DNA of 64,000 nucleotides from assembly GCA_028015205.1 (NCBI GenBank), contig CM051521.1, positions 98,866,513 through 98,930,512 on the forward strand, read 5' to 3'. The notes below the pieces were generated by a model, which ran no database searches, had not been told where the DNA came from, and was given only the letters and a program-made list of their open reading frames with translations. Of this stretch, positions 60,091 to 64,000 are shown one piece after another. The DNA is from Mytilisepta virgata. Taxonomy: Eukaryota; Mollusca; Bivalvia; Mytilida; Mytilidae. The position numbers were made by a program, and so were the translations under genes. How positions within the stretch are numbered: position 1 is the first letter of the stretch; the number at the start of each line of letters is the position of its first letter.

Positions 60091-62228
60091 AATGACAGCA
60101 AAACACTACTCATATTGGTGAAAACACAGACTACAACAATCAAGTTCCTATATGTAATGATTATTTTATGAACCCATTTGGCTGAAAATGTATTTTAAAA
60201 TATAACAAAGTGCAGGCATATGTCTAGCTACACAGGTTAAAAATTCTTTGAATAATCTATCATAAAACCATAATGTACTGCATAATACCTATATCAATAA
60301 GTTAGATACAAATCAATTTTATTGACTTCAATTTTACAATAAAGAATGTACTCAATAAATATAAATTCCTCTGCATCTTTGACACTATACATTTACACTG
60401 TTGTGCAACTATTATTTTGTATCACAGATTTAAAGATTGGACATTATATACAAGTCCTATAATACCACATTATTCCTTATTTTATATGCAAACTAGTCGA
60501 AATTTTTGAATTTTTTTTTCCATAACCACCAATATTAAATTTATATATAGTGACAGACTTACAAAGAACACAAAGGGGTTTATATACTGAGATCATGTCA
60601 AAATTATCATTTGATATAAAGTGATTGGATTAAAAGGAAAAAATAACCATTATGTCTTAAATTTTTATATAAGACCAACAAAAAAAATATGTGTGTTTCC
60701 TATAACATAAGTTTTCAAAAAAGGGTTGGTATGTTAGCTTTTTATTTTTTTTTGAGGCGGGGGAGGGTAAATAGATTTGACATACTACATACAAGTATGG
60801 TTTCCTTTCCACTCGCAGAATGTGCAATGGTCTGATAGCAACATGAATCCAAATGATCTGGGATCCTCTGGATTGGTTTAATAGCAGATCCTGTTCTTCA
60901 TGTGATGACGCGCCTTCGTGTTACTCCTATTAAATATGTATAGATATGGCAACATTTGTGGTGAAGCAATCATTATTGCAACAAGCTTCAAGTTTATAAA
61001 CTGCTGGCCACCAGCAGGTGGGCAGACATGATTATTTTGATAAATGTAAAACCCCACACATCGACAGAACGGATCCAATTTTTTTCCAGAAGTTATTTTC
61101 AAAATCACGAAAAAAATGTTAGGGTTGGCAAAACGACCACAAAAAAATAACAAATTTTTTTTTTGTTGGCCTAATAACAGTTTATAGTGAGTTTTTATGG
61201 ACAGGAAATTAAGGCAAGAATGGATACACATAATTATTATAATGAATGATGTTTAATATATTAAGATATTTAAAACCAAGCAAAGTGTCTTAAATCACAC
61301 AATTTCTCAAATGAAATTCTACAAGGTGAATCCGATATATGTACTACTAGGTATACTCTGGGGCATGACAGCATGGAAATGGACTGCTTACAAAACGGAT
61401 TAATGACACAACTTTTTCTGTCAATTACATAAAATCCTGAGGGAGGATTAATGTAACAAAATATACTAAATCATCCCAATTAATGGGCTTAGTTAAAATT
61501 TTTAAAAGAAAAAAATTCATATCGCAAATAGTTAGTCATAATTATTACATACATGTAAATACCTGTAATATTGTCAATTTTTTTTTAACAATACATACAT
61601 GTACATATACATTTATACTTTGACATATGTGACAATCAAAAATAAAATAATATTTCATGACCAACCCACAACAAATTGACAAACATTTAAATACAACAAT
61701 TAACAAATTAACACCATCCTTGGCATTGTTGGCATCAGTTTAATTCATTAAGTTATAATAATGCCAACTTGAATATAACATCTTTACTTGTAATACTACA
61801 AGTCAGGATTGCAATATTCTCTAGAGGTCTGCATCAAATCTTTTCTTTGTTGAAATACCTCTCCTACAGAGATAACTTTTTACAACGGTATAAATTTACA
61901 ATTATTTTTTTACTTAAATCACATTTTTTAGCTTACTTTGCATTCATCTTTTTGTCACCTGTTAATATTACACAAATTGATATGTCCATTTCATAAGAAT
62001 GCTTGATATCACATATTAATTATAAAGTATTTAAACTCCTATGGCAAACACTTGAACAATACATCTTGCCCTTTCTTTCTTATTCATGACTTTTTCTTCT
62101 TCACTATTTGTAATCCAGATACATTGTAGGGTCTGTTTATCATGCTAATTTAAGTTGAACATTTCTCACAAAAAGAAATGCAAATAAGGATGCAATTCAA
62201 TAAATTAAAAGCACTAATAATCATAAAA

Positions 62229-64000
62229 TCAGCTCTTCAATTGTTTCTGTAAATGCTGTAAAAATTCATAATATGACATTGAAGATTCAGTCCTATCTTC
62301 AATCATATATTGGAAAAATTCCATGCGTAGTTTACTGTCTTCTCTAAAAAATAAATCATTTTATGTTAGTATTAATTCACTATAACATGTATTCTACACA
62401 CTGACACTTTTTAGACTGAATGAGATACCTGACAACTTCCAGTGAAAATAATATGCATTTTTTTTCTTTTGTCAAGCAATTAAACTTTCCTGTTCTAAAT
62501 TCAAGAGTGGAGTTGTGTACAAGGTTTTTGTATGAGTTCTTATGAAAGACCTGTGTTAGAAAACAGCAATAATACACAATTTCTCACTCCAGAGGAATGT
62601 ATGAACATTTTCTTCCATTAAATTTTTTTTTTCTTAAGACTACTAAACTAGTTAAAAATGTAGTTTTTCATTCCTATTCAAAACTTGTATCATTAAAATC
62701 AACATTATGAGGGAGTAATATCTGTGGTTTAAGGCATGAATCTTACTTACCTAACAACATAAAATGTTGTTCCACCTGGTCGGTTATCTAATAGATAATT
62801 TATAAAAGTTCTAATATTCTCTGATGTCTCATTCTCTAGCTCTGGTAGATCAATCTGTATAAATTAACCAAAAAAATGTAGTAATGTTTGTCATCCCAAT
62901 TTTTTCAGTTTCAATGTAATAACAAAATACAGCAATTTATTACAGGGCTTTACACAAGTCAAAATTTCAGATAATTTATTGGAAAATATTCATCAAGTGC
63001 TTGTTGAAAGGTACTTGATATGGATTCATTTATGTTTCTGGTTCGTTTCAAGAAAACCAAATTTCCTGCTTTTGCAACTTTCTACGAATAACACATGAAG
63101 TATGCATTTAACTGAATATAATAAGTTACACAGTTTGTGAGTGACTTAATACGGGATATACGGTGTCAGTAATTTCATATTGGAGCTCTCGGCGAATATG
63201 AAATTTACTGACACCGTATATCCCGTATTAGGTTACTCACACACTGTGTAACAGATGTATCTTATTTTTAATAATTTCGTATATTGGAGGGGTGTATAGC
63301 AACTGGGGCACATAATATGGCGAACACAACTTACATCTTTGGTATATGAACAGCCAAAATGCATTGGCAGTATATATTAAAGTGATTTATAAACTGTCAC
63401 TGGCTTAGTATCAAATAATAATGTCAAAGATAGATCAAAATACACCTCGTTGAAGTTCTTATTGTCCTGCTTCGTTTCTGTCAGGTACACTCTCAGGCAA
63501 TTTGCAGACTTCTTGTTTGCTTTCAGAGTATTGTCAGAGTTCAATCATAGTTTAACCATTTACTTTCAATTTCTTCATGTGATGTTTTGGCAAACCGCTT
63601 CCCCGTAGCCATTTTTTCTCGAAATCAAGAACAGTTAACTCAAAATTTGGCAGGATATAAAAAACTACTGGCATAATATAAGATAAACTAGGCTTCCACG
63701 TGTGCAAAATTATCCAATCAAATTTCGAGAAATTATTAAAAATAAGATATATATACACATGGTTCCATTGGATTCATAACTCAACTAAATATATGAAAGA
63801 ACCTTCAGTGAGCAAGCTCACATACCCTTATTTGTAATGGGGATAATTCAAGTATTTCTAACAATCTTAAAATCTAGGCAACAGCAGTGTATAAGCAAGA
63901 AACATCTTACCATTCCTTCTGGTATAGACATAAAATTAGGAACATCCATGACATCTTCACAGAACTTGTTACTAACACCACTTCCAACATAAAAATACAT
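62229..64000 (-). CDS. SEC24: SEC24 COPII coat subunit, SEC24A/B type, last three exons
   Basis: SEC24 forms the inner COPII coat with SEC23 at ER exit sites and selects cargo. Three exons are visible on the minus strand: 63911-64000 (cut by the window edge), 62751-62854 and 62229-62343, ending at TGA (62229-62231). They encode the C-terminal gelsolin-like domain and helix: FYVGSGVSNKFC, VPNFMSIPEGM, LPELENETSENIRTFINYL and EDRTESSMSYYEFLQHLQKQ. The EDRTES-SYYEFL signature matches the vertebrate SEC24A/B C-terminus better than the SEC24C/D form, which has a YVDFLCHMHKE ending. Splice sites are GT-AG with phases 0 then 2. The upstream 95% of the gene is outside the window. Confidence 0.92.
63125..63252. 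mobile_element. Long hairpin element in a SEC24 intron
   Basis: GTTACACAGTTTGTGAGTGA and TTAATACGGGATATACGGTG on the left are mirrored on the right by CACCGTATATCCCGTATTAG and GTTACTCACACACTGTGTAA. The arms are about 55 bases each with few mismatches and a loop of about 16 bases (TTGGAGCTCTCGGCGA). It has the form of a fold-back MITE. Confidence 0.8.

Larger units (their letters stand above)
57620..62228. other. Convergent intergenic region and presumed SEC24 3' untranslated sequence
   Basis: No coding exon was recognised. The stretch contains tandem repeats (58300-58720) and an inverted GCTCACC-type element (59445-60090). From about 60.2 to 62.2 kb it is AT-rich sequence that could be the SEC24 3' untranslated region. 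Several minus-strand AATAAA hexamers exist (for example near 60740), so the real polyadenylation site cannot be chosen. Confidence 0.5.

Noticed and set aside
60878..61231. 117-codon minus-strand open frame
   Set aside because: Composition is AT-driven, there is no recognisable domain, and it lies in presumed SEC24 3' untranslated sequence.

Overview
The window is nuclear DNA of a marine bivalve, most likely a mussel of the Mytilus type. It is AT-rich, has many short exons with GT-AG introns, and is full of mollusc-style interspersed repeats. The coding exons closely match molluscan muscle myosin. No prokaryotic, organellar or intact viral gene was seen.

Three protein-coding genes are visible, all split into exons. 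(1) Positions 1-11669, minus strand: the 5' half of a muscle myosin heavy chain gene. Twenty-one coding exons run from the start codon through the motor, converter, two IQ motifs and the beginning of the coiled-coil rod. The rest lies beyond the left edge. Two adjacent exons, covering P-loop/loop 1 and switch I, are each present twice, as expected for mutually exclusive splicing. (2) Positions 16903-57583, plus strand: a 27-exon gene for a helical-repeat protein of about 1,100 residues, tentatively a MEI1-like (meiosis inhibitor 1) protein. Its exon phases join into one open reading frame across 40 kb, with one doubtful splice donor. (3) Positions 62229-64000, minus strand: the last three exons of a SEC24 COPII coat gene of the SEC24A/B type, with the 5' part beyond the right edge.

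Genes 1 and 2 are divergent, separated by about 5 kb (11.7-16.9 kb). Genes 2 and 3 converge, separated by about 4.6 kb of repeats and presumed 3' untranslated sequence. Nothing suggests that the three act in one pathway: one is a muscle motor, one is a probable germline or helical-repeat scaffold, and one is a secretory coat subunit.

Most of the remaining sequence is intron and repeat. Several repeat families occur more than once here: elements with GCTCACC-type termini and tandem-repeat cores (46.4-47.6, 47.9-49.2, 51.4-54.5 and, inverted, 59.4-60.1 kb), tRNA-derived SINE-like elements, inverted-repeat (MITE-like) elements, and a decayed reverse transcriptase fragment. The most unusual structures are an 11-copy minisatellite that copies the end of a coding exon with its 5' splice site (34.6-35.1 kb), a SINE whose B-box segment has been amplified about a dozen times (27.9-28.7 kb), and a chimeric repeat array with dimeric higher-order organisation (51.4-54.5 kb). 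I found no clearly new multi-gene system. The novelty lies in how repeats and exons interact.
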